The notes under the pieces are model-generated. The model did no database searches. It saw nothing but the letters and a program-made list of their open reading frames with translations, and was not told where the DNA came from. A program made the translations under genes and the position numbers. From NCBI GenBank assembly GCA_035531075.1, contig DATKTO010000039.1, forward strand, positions 1 to 64,000: a stretch of DNA of 64,000 nucleotides. The letters run 5' to 3'. This document shows, piece by piece, positions 48,729 through 57,886 of this stretch (within the stretch, counting starts at the first letter, position 1; every line of letters starts with the position of its first letter). The stretch is from 39-52-133 sp035531075. GTDB lineage: Bacteria > Pseudomonadota > Gammaproteobacteria > Burkholderiales > Gallionellaceae.

Positions 48729-49541
48729 ATGAAATCGCTACGCTCTCATATGGTCTGGCTAAATCTACCCAACATGCCGACGCCAGTCAAGGTTCTGTTC
48801 TCGGGGTATTTGCTGGTTATAGGTTTGGGGCTGGCGATGGCCGGATTGCAGATCATGCTGACGCACGGTATGGCCGATGGCAAGCCGGGTCTTTCAGTGG
48901 ATGACATTGTGTACAGCTACTATGGCGATCGTAGCGCCAGCAAACTGGAAGCCAAGCTTAATGGTTCGATGAAGGAAATGGGCACGCCCGAAGCAAGACT
49001 GGAAATCATCAAATGGGTGCGCAATGGTTCGCCGCAAGCCGAGTGGGATTCACACATCAAGGCTACGTTCAGCCAGAATTGTGTGCATTGCCATGGCGTA
49101 ATTCCTGGCCTGCCTGACTTTAACAAGTTTGAGGATGCGAAAAAAGTCGCCAAGGTTGATGAAGGCGCGAGTGTGCAAAGCCTGACCCGCGTGTCACATA
49201 TACATCTGTTTGGGATCAGCTTCATCTTCTTTATGATGGGATTTATTTTCAGCTTCTCAGTCGGGGTACCGCGGATGCTGAAAATTGTAGTGATGTTATT
49301 TCCTTTCGCCTTCCTGATTATTGACGTAATGTCATGGTGGCTGACGAAATTTAGTCCCCATTTTGCATGGCTCACCATCATTGGCGGTATTGGTTACAGT
49401 CTGGCATCTACGTTCATGTGGATTGTCAGCATGTATGAAATGCTGATATTGTCACGCACAGGCAAGGTTTACGGCAACGCATGGGAAAATGACATGAAGG
49501 CCTGGGGAGTCGACCTGGACTTGCAGCGCGAGGAAGGCTGA
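48729..49541 (+). CDS. Membrane-bound monohaem cytochrome c-like protein
   Basis: The 270-residue protein has one N-terminal membrane helix (about 23-45), a roughly 105-residue soluble part with a single haem c site CVHCH (118-122), then three membrane helices (about 155-177, 183-205 and 212-240). The helix-opening RVSHIHLFGISFIFFMMGF places His residues where they could bind a second haem. No named family was recalled with certainty. Its genomic place before formate dehydrogenase genes hints at quinone-cytochrome electron transfer, but it is transcribed separately. A good AAAGGA supports the start. Confidence 0.72.
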   Translation: MKSLRSHMVWLNLPNMPTPVKVLFSGYLLVIGLGLAMAGLQIMLTHGMADGKPGLSVDDIVYSYYGDRSASKLEAKLNGSMKEMGTPEARLEIIKWVRNGSPQAEWDSHIKATFSQNCVHCHGVIPGLPDFNKFEDAKKVAKVDEGASVQSLTRVSHIHLFGISFIFFMMGFIFSFSVGVPRMLKIVVMLFPFAFLIIDVMSWWLTKFSPHFAWLTIIGGIGYSLASTFMWIVSMYEMLILSRTGKVYGNAWENDMKAWGVDLDLQREEG

Positions 49542-49596
49542 CTGGATTCAGGACGCGGGCGATGAAAACATAATCCCCGCGGCTACATCCAGATAC

Positions 49597-49644
49597 AAAA
49601 AAATCTCTTGAGTAATTCAGCATTGCTCAAGAGATTTTTTTTTG
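49597..49644. terminator. Terminator between the cytochrome gene and moaA
   Basis: AAAAAAATCTCTTGAG (49597-49612) pairs with 49626-49641 around a 13-nt loop, with T tracts for both directions. Confidence 0.9.
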
Positions 49645-49706
49645 CAGGGCCGCCATCTCTTTGTTGCAGGATTTTGCTGCTCATCCGCCAATACCGAATC
49701 GGTTTT

Positions 49707-50822
49707 TTAACCGCCTATGTAGGACATTTCTACTTTTTTAGTGGCAGGTGCATTGCCGTCAGTTTGTGAACTGCGCAATTCGGAATAGCGGTCATCACGC
49801 GCACGCCACAGATGTGCAATTGCAGTTGAAATTTCCCGATCTGACTTTCCATCACGCATCAGTGCGCGCAAATCATAACCGCTGCTGGCGAAGAGGCAAT
49901 TGTAAAGCACGCCTTCGGTTGAAATTCTGGCACGAACGCAGCTATGACAAAAGGCTTTGGTCACGCTGGAAATCAAGCCAATTTCGCCTCCTCCATCAAG
50001 ATAGCGCCAGCGTTCTGCGGTATCGCTGGCATTTCTGGGGGAAAGCTGTTGCAGCGGCATTTCGGCCGAGATACGTTTGACGACTTCGGAGGAGGGGATG
50101 ACTTCATTCATCTTCCAGCCATTGGAAGCGCCCACATCCATGTATTCGATGAAGCGCAGTATGAAGGGCGTATCTTTAAAGTAGCGCGCCATCGGCACGA
50201 TTTCCTGGTCGTTAAGACCGCCCTTCACAACCATGTTCACCTTGATTGAGTCGAGGCCGGCAGCGCGTGCAGCTTCCAGCCCCTCCAGCACATCCGACAC
50301 GGGGAAATCGGCATCATTCATGCGCTTAAAAGTGGCATCATCGAGCGAGTCCAGGGAAACGGTGACCCGCGTTAATCCCGCATCCTTGAGGGATTGTGCT
50401 TTCTTGGCCAGCAGTGAACCGTTGGTGGTCAGGGTCAGATCAAGATTCTGACTGTCTATGGTTTTAATTTTGGCGAGCTGCTCGATTAAATTTTCTATGT
50501 GCTTGCGTAATAATGGCTCGCCGCCGGTCAGGCGAATCTTGGTTACGCCGTGAGCGACAAATATTTGTGTGATACGGATGATCTCTTCAAAGCTGAGCAG
50601 GGAGGAGCGCGGCAAGAAGGCGTGATCCTTGTCGAAAATTTCTCTGGGCATGCAATATACGCAGCGGAAGTTGCATCTGTCGGTGAGGGAAATTCGCAAA
50701 TCCTGCAGGGGGCGTGCACGCATGTCGAGCAGAATCCCGGACGGCTCTTCCAGCACAGAAGGCAGAACAGGCGACGCATCTCGTTGGGAGATGTTTGCGA
50801 TGTTTATAATTTTCTGGGACAT
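49707..50822 (-). CDS. moaA: GTP 3',8-cyclase (molybdenum cofactor, radical SAM)
   Basis: The 371-residue radical-SAM enzyme starts Mo cofactor synthesis by rearranging GTP. The SAM cluster is TDRCNFRCVYCMP (about 47-59). KIRLTGGEPLLRK follows, and the second 4Fe-4S cluster is formed by FCHSCVRARISTEG and LYNCLF. The chain ends in GG, required for activity with MoaC. A long N-terminal extension (about 35 residues) precedes the core. It is the only Mo-cofactor gene here divergent from the formate block. Confidence 0.96.
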   Translation of the reverse strand: MSQKIINIANISQRDASPVLPSVLEEPSGILLDMRARPLQDLRISLTDRCNFRCVYCMPREIFDKDHAFLPRSSLLSFEEIIRITQIFVAHGVTKIRLTGGEPLLRKHIENLIEQLAKIKTIDSQNLDLTLTTNGSLLAKKAQSLKDAGLTRVTVSLDSLDDATFKRMNDADFPVSDVLEGLEAARAAGLDSIKVNMVVKGGLNDQEIVPMARYFKDTPFILRFIEYMDVGASNGWKMNEVIPSSEVVKRISAEMPLQQLSPRNASDTAERWRYLDGGGEIGLISSVTKAFCHSCVRARISTEGVLYNCLFASSGYDLRALMRDGKSDREISTAIAHLWRARDDRYSELRSSQTDGNAPATKKVEMSYIGG

Positions 50823-51067
50823 AAGGATTCCATTATAAACACAATAGGAGCCAATTTGCGTGGTGAATAACCCTGATAGTGAGCTGGATTTTCGGCAGTT
50901 CTCATGCTACATGGGGGCCGCTGGAACAGATACTTGATCCAAAAGACGCAGCATCACTTCCACTGACAGGTGCAAATCAAGTAAAGTTCACTATTTATCG
51001 CTTATTACGCTGCAGGTGCATTGCCATGCACAATACATAGGCCGCCAAATATAACAAGGAGCAGAAA
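50823..51067. other. Divergent moaA / OFA-carrier promoter region
   Basis: No gene is seen in 245 bp. No convincing Mo-cofactor riboswitch architecture was recognised by eye. AAGGAG lies just before the carrier start at 51068. Confidence 0.4.
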
Positions 51068-52711
51068 ATGGCAATGTTTGATTTCCTGGATAAAGAATAC
51101 ACCATCGCCCAGTCCGGCTTTAACCGCTGGCTGGTGCCGCCAGCCGCGCTGGCGATACACCTGTGTATCGGCATGGCTTACGGTTTTTCGGTGTTCTGGT
51201 TACCCTTATCCAAGGCCATAGGCATCAGCAATCCGGTTGCGTGTGCGGCAGACGTGAGTTTCTTTGCACAGATTTTTTCATCTAGCTGCGATTGGCAGAT
51301 ATCGATGCTGGGATGGATGTTTACCCTCTTTTTCGTCCTGCTCGGCATTTCGGCAGCAGTGTTTGGCGGCTGGCTTGAGCACGCGGGACCGCGCAAGGCG
51401 GGTACGGTGGCCGCCCTGTGCTGGGCAGGTGGCCTGGTGATTTCAGCGCTAGGCGTATATACCCATCAAATTGTGCTGATGTGGTTGGGATCGGGCGTGA
51501 TTGGCGGTATTGGTCTGGGGCTGGGGTATATTTCGCCAGTGTCGACACTGATCAAATGGTTTCCGGATCGCCGCGGTATGGCCACCGGCATGGCCATCAT
51601 GGGTTTCGGCGGTGGTGCGATGATAGGCGCGCCGATGGCCAATGAACTGATGAAGCATTTCGCTACACCGACTTCAGTCGGTGTGTGGGAAACGTTTCTG
51701 GTGATGGCGGCTATTTATTTCGTGTTTATGATGGCGGGTGCGCTGGGTTACCGCATTCCGCCCTCAGGCTGGAAACCAGCTGGCTGGACACCACCAGTGA
51801 CCAAGGCCAGCAGCAGGATGATCACCGACAAGCATGTGCATGTGAGCAAGGTATGGGCTATTCCGCAGTTCTGGCTGATCTGGGGTGTGCTGTGCCTGAA
51901 TGTGACGGCCGGTATTGGCGTAATCGGCATGGCTTCACCGCTGCTGCAGGAAGTGTTCGCGGGAAAACTGATAGGGGTTGCAGCAACCTTCAATGAGCTG
52001 ACGGGCGAGCAGAAGATGCAGATTGCGGCGATCGCTGCCGGCTTTACCGGCCTGCTATCCCTGTTCAATATTGCCGGTCGTTTTGTGTGGGCGTCTTTCT
52101 CCGACTATATCGGGCGCAAGGCAACCTACTTCGTATTTTTCATACTTGGCTTTATCCTGTACGTATCCGTCCCCACTCTGGGTCATGCCGGCAGCGTTGC
52201 GCTTTTTGTCGCTGCGTTCTGCATTATTCTGTCGATGTACGGCGGCGGCTTCGCCACGGTGCCAGCCTATCTGGCCGACCTGTTCGGCACGCAGATGGTG
52301 GGTGCCATCCATGGCCGCTTGCTGACTGCCTGGGCTACCGCAGGCGTACTCGGTCCGGTGCTGGTCAACTATATCCGCGAGTATCAAATTGCCCATGGCG
52401 TGGCCAAGGCGCTAGCCTATGATGTGACTATGTACATCATGGCCGGACTGCTGTTGCTGGGTCTGTTATGCAATGCGCTGGTGCGTCCGATCGCAGACAA
52501 GTACTTCATGACGGACGAGGAGCTGGCAGCGGAAAGGCAGCTCGCGCACGAACGTGCAACACCCAAAAACGTAACCAGCAACACAGCAGTTGCGGACGTG
52601 GGTGCGGGTAGCCATCCCGTCATGCTTTTATTGGCGTGGTCGGCCGTCGGCATTCCACTGGCTTGGGGTATATGGATCACGCTGCAAAAGGCCCTTATCC
52701 TGTTCAAATAA
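51068..52711 (+). CDS. OFA-family MFS carrier (oxalate/formate antiporter type)
   Basis: The 547-residue protein has about twelve membrane helices and the MFS loop signature FPDRRGMATGMAIMGFGGGA (about 158-177), as in oxalate:formate antiporters, with a second copy-like SDYIGRKATYFVFF. MVGAIHGRLLTAWATAGVLGP is conserved in OFA carriers. The position 100 nt before fdsG suggests formate or another small carboxylate is moved, which is inference; OFA carriers also move oxalate, lactate or pyruvate. Confidence 0.85.
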   Translation: MAMFDFLDKEYTIAQSGFNRWLVPPAALAIHLCIGMAYGFSVFWLPLSKAIGISNPVACAADVSFFAQIFSSSCDWQISMLGWMFTLFFVLLGISAAVFGGWLEHAGPRKAGTVAALCWAGGLVISALGVYTHQIVLMWLGSGVIGGIGLGLGYISPVSTLIKWFPDRRGMATGMAIMGFGGGAMIGAPMANELMKHFATPTSVGVWETFLVMAAIYFVFMMAGALGYRIPPSGWKPAGWTPPVTKASSRMITDKHVHVSKVWAIPQFWLIWGVLCLNVTAGIGVIGMASPLLQEVFAGKLIGVAATFNELTGEQKMQIAAIAAGFTGLLSLFNIAGRFVWASFSDYIGRKATYFVFFILGFILYVSVPTLGHAGSVALFVAAFCIILSMYGGGFATVPAYLADLFGTQMVGAIHGRLLTAWATAGVLGPVLVNYIREYQIAHGVAKALAYDVTMYIMAGLLLLGLLCNALVRPIADKYFMTDEELAAERQLAHERATPKNVTSNTAVADVGAGSHPVMLLLAWSAVGIPLAWGIWITLQKALILFK

Positions 52712-52811
52712 ACCGGCCGGTAAGCGCTTGTTATCTTGCAGCGTAACCCAATTATCTTAAATAGCTGACTGAGTGTGCCTCTAGAGGTTTGAATGATGCA
52801 GGAGAAGCAGT

Positions 52812-53294
52812 GTGAATGCACAAGCCGCTTTAGATATCGATGTCATAAAGGCCATTATTGGCAAGAGCAAAACCATGCCCGGTGCAATGCTGGTAATCCT
52901 GCACGAGATCCAGGACGCTGCAGGCTGCATTCCCCCTGATGCTGTGCCGCTCATAGCCAACGGGCTCAATCTGTCGCGCGCGGAAGTGCACGGTGTCATC
53001 ACTTACTATCACCATTTTCGGCAACAGCCTGCCGCGAAACATGTGCTGAAATTATGCCGTGCCGAGGCGTGCCAGGCCGTGGGTGCTGCAGCGCTGGCGG
53101 CACATGCCAAGGCAACCTTGGGTTGTGATTTTCACGAAAATTCCGCTGACGGCGTATTCACGCTGGAGCCGGTCTTTTGCCTAGGCATGTGCGCTTGCGG
53201 TCCGTCGCTGATGGTGAATGATGCCGTGGTGCACGCTCGCATGAGCAGCGGCAAATTCGATGCGCTGCTGCAGGAATTGAGGGGGATGACGTGA
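52812..53294 (+). CDS. fdsG: NAD-dependent formate dehydrogenase gamma subunit
   Basis: The 160-residue NuoE-like thioredoxin-fold protein binds a 2Fe-2S centre through LCRAEACQAVG and FCLGMCACGPS. It relays electrons between FdsA clusters and FdsB flavin. MLVILHEIQDAAGCIPPDAV is the family N-terminal helical part. The start is GTG with CAGGAG 7 nt upstream. The stop overlaps the fdsB GTG start (GTGA). Confidence 0.93.
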   Translation: MNAQAALDIDVIKAIIGKSKTMPGAMLVILHEIQDAAGCIPPDAVPLIANGLNLSRAEVHGVITYYHHFRQQPAAKHVLKLCRAEACQAVGAAALAAHAKATLGCDFHENSADGVFTLEPVFCLGMCACGPSLMVNDAVVHARMSSGKFDALLQELRGMT

Positions 53295-54835
53295 ACGTCA
53301 CCATTTTCGTTCCGCGCGACTCGGCTGCGCTGGCACTGGGTGCAGACCAAGTCGGTGCTGCGATACGGCAAGAGGCAGCCCGGCGCAGGATTGAAGTCAG
53401 CATCGTGCGCAATGGTTCGCGCGGCATGTTCTGGCTGGAGCCGATGGTGGAGGTGAAAACCGCGCAGGGACGGATGGCTTATGGCCCAGTGAGCACTGGC
53501 GATATTGCGTCGCTGTTTGAGGCCAATTTTCTGCAGGGCGGTGAGCACCCGCTAAGCCTGGGCCTGACTGATGAAATGCCGTGGCTGGCAAAACAGCAGC
53601 GCCTGACCTTTGCGCGCGTCGGCATCACCGATCCGCTGTCGCTGGACGACTATCTTGCGCACGAAGGCTATGTCGGCCTGCGCAATGCACTCAAACTCGA
53701 GCCTGGGCAGATCGTGCAGCAGGTCGCTGATTCCGGTCTGCGTGGCCGCGGTGGCGCGGCGTTTCCGACCGGCATTAAATGGAAGACCGTGCTCGCCATG
53801 CAAGCCGTGCAGAAATATATCGTATGCAATGCCGACGAAGGCGATTCGGGTACCTTCTCCGATCGCATGCTGATGGAAGGTGACCCCTTCGCGCTGATTG
53901 AGGGCATGACCATTGCGGGGCTGGCCGTCGGGTCGACGCAGGGTTACATCTATGTCCGCTCCGAATATCCGCATGCGATTGTCGCGCTGAATGATGCGAT
54001 CGCCACGGCGTATAAAAAGGATTATCTCGGCAACAACATTCTTGGTTCGGGCAAAGCCTTCTGTCTGCAGGTGACCAAGGGTGCGGGCTCCTATGTGTGC
54101 GGCGAGGAAACCGCCTTGCTGGAAAGTCTGGAAGGCAAGCGCGGCATCGTGCGGGCCAAGCCTCCGCTGCCTGCACTTCGTGGCCTGTTCGGCCAGCCCA
54201 CGGCGATTAACAATGTGGTTACGCTGGCAACGGTTCCACTTATTCTGGCGCGCGGCGCGGCGTATTACCGTGACTACGGGGTGGGGCGTTCGCAGGGCAC
54301 CTTGCCGTTCCAGCTGGCGGGGAACATCAAACAGGGCGGACTGGTCGAAACAGCATTTGGCATCACGCTGCGCGCACTGTTGTACGACTTTGGCGGCGGC
54401 ACCGCCAGCGGCCGCCCCATCCGCGCGGTGCAGGTGGGCGGTCCGCTGGGTGCGTATCTGCCTGCCGCCCAATTCGATACGGTGATGGATTACGAGGCTT
54501 TTGCCGCGATCGGCGCCGGTGTCGGGCATGGCGGCATGGTGGTGTTCGACGACAGCGTGGACATGGCCAAACAGGCGCGCTACGCGATGGAATTCTGCGC
54601 GCTTGAATCCTGCGGCAAGTGCACGCCCTGCCGCATCGGTTCGACGCGGGGGGTGGAGGTGATCGATCGTCTGACGGCCGGCGAGGAGCGCGACAAGCAA
54701 TTGCATTTGTTGCGCGACCTGTGCGACACCATGAGCAACGGTTCGCTGTGTGCGATGGGCAGCATGACACCCTATCCGGTGCTGTCGGCGCTGAATTATT
54801 TCCCCGAAGATTTTGAACTAAAAAGTTCGAGATAG
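53291..54835 (+). CDS. fdsB: NAD-dependent formate dehydrogenase beta subunit (flavoprotein)
   Basis: The 514-residue NuoF-like subunit reduces NAD+ with electrons from formate. A ferredoxin/thioredoxin-like N-terminal part precedes FMN/NAD sites LRGRGGAAFPTGIKWK (about 149-164), CNADEGDSGTFSDRMLMEGD and GAGSYVCGEETALLESLEG. The 4Fe-4S cluster is in ESCGKCTPCRIGSTRG (about 437-452). GTG start overlapping fdsG. Full length for the family. Confidence 0.95.
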   Translation: MNVTIFVPRDSAALALGADQVGAAIRQEAARRRIEVSIVRNGSRGMFWLEPMVEVKTAQGRMAYGPVSTGDIASLFEANFLQGGEHPLSLGLTDEMPWLAKQQRLTFARVGITDPLSLDDYLAHEGYVGLRNALKLEPGQIVQQVADSGLRGRGGAAFPTGIKWKTVLAMQAVQKYIVCNADEGDSGTFSDRMLMEGDPFALIEGMTIAGLAVGSTQGYIYVRSEYPHAIVALNDAIATAYKKDYLGNNILGSGKAFCLQVTKGAGSYVCGEETALLESLEGKRGIVRAKPPLPALRGLFGQPTAINNVVTLATVPLILARGAAYYRDYGVGRSQGTLPFQLAGNIKQGGLVETAFGITLRALLYDFGGGTASGRPIRAVQVGGPLGAYLPAAQFDTVMDYEAFAAIGAGVGHGGMVVFDDSVDMAKQARYAMEFCALESCGKCTPCRIGSTRGVEVIDRLTAGEERDKQLHLLRDLCDTMSNGSLCAMGSMTPYPVLSALNYFPEDFELKSSR

Positions 54836-54852
54836 AGCATGGGAGTTTCATC

Positions 54853-57702
54853 ATGAATCTGCAACATGAAATCGACTACGGCACACCCGCCAGCGTGTCG
54901 GATCAATTGCTGACTCTGCATATCGACGGCAAGGAAATAGCCGTGCCGCAGGGAGCTTCGCTAATGCGCGCCGCGGCTGAGGCGGGGGTGATGGTACCCA
55001 AGCTGTGTGCGACGGACAGCCTGGAACCTTTCGGCTCCTGTCGTCTGTGTCTGGTTGAAATCGAGGGGCGCCGCGGTTTTCCGGCATCGTGCACCACACC
55101 GGCAGAGCAGGGCATGCAGGTGCGCACGCAGTCGCCGCAACTGGCTGCACTGCGCCGCGGCGTGATGGAGCTGTATATCTCCGACCATCCGCTGGATTGT
55201 CTCACCTGTGCCGCCAACGGCAATTGCGAATTGCAGACCATGGCCGGTGTGGTGGGTCTGCGCGAAGTGCGCTACGGCATGACAGGCGCCAACCATTTCG
55301 ATGCAAACAGCGCGGTGCCTATCGACGCATCGAATCCCTATTTCAGTTTTGATCCCGCCAAGTGCATCGTGTGCAACCGCTGTGTGCGCGCCTGCGAAGA
55401 GACGCAGGGCACCTTTGCGCTCACCATTTCAGGTCGAGGATTTGAGTCGCGCGTGGCTGCGGGTCAAAGCCAGCTCTTTATGCAGTCCGAGTGCGTATCC
55501 TGCGGCGCCTGCGTGGCTGTCTGTCCGACCGCCACGCTGATTGAAAAAACGCTGATCGAGCAGGGGCAGGCCGAACACAGCGCGATCACCACCTGCGCCT
55601 ACTGCGGCGTGGGCTGTGCGTTAAAGGCCGAGATGCAGGGCAACGAAGTGGTGCGCATGGTGCCCTTCAAACACGGCAAGGCCAACGAAGGTCATGCCTG
55701 CGTCAAGGGGCGCTTTGCGTGGGGCTATGCGACGCATCCGGACCGCATGCTGAAGCCGATGATACGCGCCAAAAATACCGATGCGTGGCGCGAGGTCAGC
55801 TGGGATGAGGCAGTGGCTTATGCCGCCGGTGAATTTCGCCGCATTCAGGCGAAGTACGGGCGCGATGCCATCGGCGGCATCACCTCGTCGCGCTGCACCA
55901 ATGAAGAGGTGTATCTGGTGCAGAAACTTGTGCGTGCCGCCTTCGGCAACAACAATGTAGATACCTGTGCCCGCGTATGCCATTCGCCCACCGGCTATGG
56001 CTTGAAACAGACGCTGGGCGAGTCGGCGGGCACGCAGGATTTCAAATCGGTGGAGTTGGCCGAAGTGATTCTGCTGATCGGCGCGAATCCGACCGACGGT
56101 CATCCGGTATTTGCCTCGCGCATGAAAAAACGTTTGCGCCACGGCGCCAGGCTGATCGTGATCGATCCGCGCAAGATAGAACTGGTGAAGTCGCCGCATA
56201 TCCAGGCCGACTATCATCTGAAGCTGCGCCCCGGCACCAATGTCGCCGTCATCACCGCGATGGCGCATGTGATCGTGAGCGAAGGACTGCTGGCGGAAAA
56301 GTTTATCGCCGCACGCTGCGAACAAAAATCCTTTGCTGACTGGCGCGAATTTGTGGCGCGGCCTGCCAATTCGCCAGAGGCGACAGAGGCGGAAACCGGC
56401 GTGCCCGCAGCAGAGCTGCGCGCAGCGGCGCGCCTGTATGCCACTGGCGGCAATGCGGCGATCTACTATGGCCTGGGGGTGACCGAGCACTCGCAGGGTT
56501 CCACCATGGTGATGGGCATTGCCAATCTGGCGATGGCCACCGGCAATCTCGGCCGTGCAGGGGTGGGGGTGAATCCGCTGCGCGGGCAGAACAATGTGCA
56601 GGGCTCGTGCGACATGGGTTCGTTTCCGCATGAGTTTCCGGGCTACCGCCATGTGTCGGATAGCGCCACGCGCGCGCAGTTCGAGCAGCACTGGGGCGTG
56701 CCCTTGCTGGCCGAGCCCGGCCTGCGCATCCCCAATATGATGGAGGCTGCTCTCGACGGCAGTTTCAAGGGCCTGTATTGCCAGGGTGAGGATATTGCCC
56801 AGTCCGATCCCAATACGCAGCATGTGACTGCAGCGCTGCAGGCGATGGAATGCATTGTGGTGCAGGATATTTTCCTGAATGAAACGGCGAAATACGCGCA
56901 TGTATTTTTGCCGGGTGCCACCTTCCTCGAAAAGGACGGCACCTTCACCAACGCCGAGCGCCGCATCTCGCGCGTGCGCAAGGTGATGGAACCCAAAGCG
57001 GGCATGGGCGAATGGGAGGTGACCATGGCCTTGTCCAACGCGCTGGGCTATCCGATGCACTACGCGAATCCTGCGGAAATCATGGTCGAGATCGCGGCCT
57101 TAACCCCGACATTCGCAGGGGTGAACTACGAGAAAATTGACAGGCTGGGCAGCGTGCAGTGGCCATGCAATGCGCAGGCTCCAGACGGCACGCCTGTCAT
57201 GCACGTCGACAGTTTCGTGCGCGGCAAGGGCAAGTTCATCATTACCCAGTATGTGCCGACCGATGAAAAGGTGACGCCCAAGTATCCGCTGCTGCTGACC
57301 ACCGGGCGCATCCTTTCGCAATACAACGTCGGCGCGCAGACAAGGCGCACCGCAAACGTTGAGTTCTACAGCGAGGATCTGCTCGAGATTCATCCGCACG
57401 ATGCCGAGGAGCGCGGCATCAAGCAGGGCGACTGGGTGGGGATAGAATCGCGTGCCGGGCGCACCGTTCTGCATGCCGATATCAGCGAACGGGTGCAGCC
57501 CGGCGTGGTGTACACCACCTTCCATTTCCCCGAGTCCGGTTCCAATGTCATCACCACCGACAACTCCGACTGGGCGACCAACTGTCCCGAGTACAAGGTG
57601 ACGGCCGTGCAGCTGGTGCGCGTGACCCAGCCCTCTGCATGGCAGCAGAACTTCAAAAAATTTAGCCGGCAACAGATAGAATTGCTGCTTGGCGATGCAT
57701 AG
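54853..57702 (+). CDS. fdsA: NAD-dependent formate dehydrogenase alpha subunit (Mo-bis-MGD)
   Basis: The 949-residue catalytic subunit oxidises formate to CO2 at a bis-MGD Mo site. In order: a 2Fe-2S domain (CATD, GSCRLCLVE, ASC), a His-Cys cluster DHPLDCLTCAANGNC, two ferredoxin clusters CIVCNRCVRACEETQG and CVSCGACVAVCP, the Mo-proximal CAYCGVGC, then the Mo domain. The Mo ligand is Cys 376 in CARVCHSPTG, followed by the conserved His; it is Cys, not selenocysteine. The C-terminal MGD-binding domain is complete. Confidence 0.97.
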   Translation: MNLQHEIDYGTPASVSDQLLTLHIDGKEIAVPQGASLMRAAAEAGVMVPKLCATDSLEPFGSCRLCLVEIEGRRGFPASCTTPAEQGMQVRTQSPQLAALRRGVMELYISDHPLDCLTCAANGNCELQTMAGVVGLREVRYGMTGANHFDANSAVPIDASNPYFSFDPAKCIVCNRCVRACEETQGTFALTISGRGFESRVAAGQSQLFMQSECVSCGACVAVCPTATLIEKTLIEQGQAEHSAITTCAYCGVGCALKAEMQGNEVVRMVPFKHGKANEGHACVKGRFAWGYATHPDRMLKPMIRAKNTDAWREVSWDEAVAYAAGEFRRIQAKYGRDAIGGITSSRCTNEEVYLVQKLVRAAFGNNNVDTCARVCHSPTGYGLKQTLGESAGTQDFKSVELAEVILLIGANPTDGHPVFASRMKKRLRHGARLIVIDPRKIELVKSPHIQADYHLKLRPGTNVAVITAMAHVIVSEGLLAEKFIAARCEQKSFADWREFVARPANSPEATEAETGVPAAELRAAARLYATGGNAAIYYGLGVTEHSQGSTMVMGIANLAMATGNLGRAGVGVNPLRGQNNVQGSCDMGSFPHEFPGYRHVSDSATRAQFEQHWGVPLLAEPGLRIPNMMEAALDGSFKGLYCQGEDIAQSDPNTQHVTAALQAMECIVVQDIFLNETAKYAHVFLPGATFLEKDGTFTNAERRISRVRKVMEPKAGMGEWEVTMALSNALGYPMHYANPAEIMVEIAALTPTFAGVNYEKIDRLGSVQWPCNAQAPDGTPVMHVDSFVRGKGKFIITQYVPTDEKVTPKYPLLLTTGRILSQYNVGAQTRRTANVEFYSEDLLEIHPHDAEERGIKQGDWVGIESRAGRTVLHADISERVQPGVVYTTFHFPESGSNVITTDNSDWATNCPEYKVTAVQLVRVTQPSAWQQNFKKFSRQQIELLLGDA

Positions 57703-57762
57703 ACCTGCTCATATGCCGTTTGCGCTGCCAGCAGAGTGCCGAGCCGTGCGCCCTGTTTTATG

Positions 57763-57775
57763 TAAACTATTGATT
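57763..57775 (+). promoter_or_regulatory. IHF-consensus site between fdsA and fdhD
   Basis: The exact core match in complement orientation continues as ATATTAAATATTAATT, the same extended word seen before purH and the esterase gene. Confidence 0.4.
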
Positions 57776-57792
57776 ATATTAAATATTAATTT

Positions 57793-57872
57793 CAGCGGAT
57801 GATGGGTAAGCCATTGAAATCAATGAGTTTCTGGCGAAATCCGAGCGCTTGGTAGTCTTTAGCAGCGGTGGT
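57793..57872 (-). pseudogene. Possible C-terminal remnant of a lost gene
   Basis: The minus strand reads KDYQALGFRQKLIDFNGLP followed by IIR and a TGA at 57793. The sequence has the even composition of a real protein end and stops cleanly in AT-rich DNA. Upstream the frame runs into fdhD antisense. The parent family was not recognised. Confidence 0.25.
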
Positions 57873-57886
57873 GAATGGAGAAAATA

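Larger units (their letters stand above)
57703..57886. other. Spacer between fdsA and fdhD with an IHF-like site and a possible gene remnant
   Basis: An IHF-consensus TAAACTATTGATT lies at 57763-57775 in an AT-rich run. On the minus strand, 57796-57870 reads as a protein tail ending in GLPIIR and a stop, unlike random sequence. No terminator is seen, so fdhD is probably still in the fds operon. Confidence 0.4.

Noticed and set aside
50823..51067. Mo-cofactor riboswitch upstream of moaA
   Set aside because: The characteristic multi-stem architecture could not be recognised in the moaA leader by eye; a covariance-model search would be decisive.
55900..56000. Selenocysteine codon in the formate dehydrogenase, given selD nearby
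   Set aside because: The Mo-ligand codon is TGC (Cys 376) and there is no in-frame TGA in fdsA.
55621..57060. 479-codon open frame antisense to fdsA
   Set aside because: FdsA clusters and Mo ligand are intact on the plus strand; the antisense frame is a codon-bias artefact.
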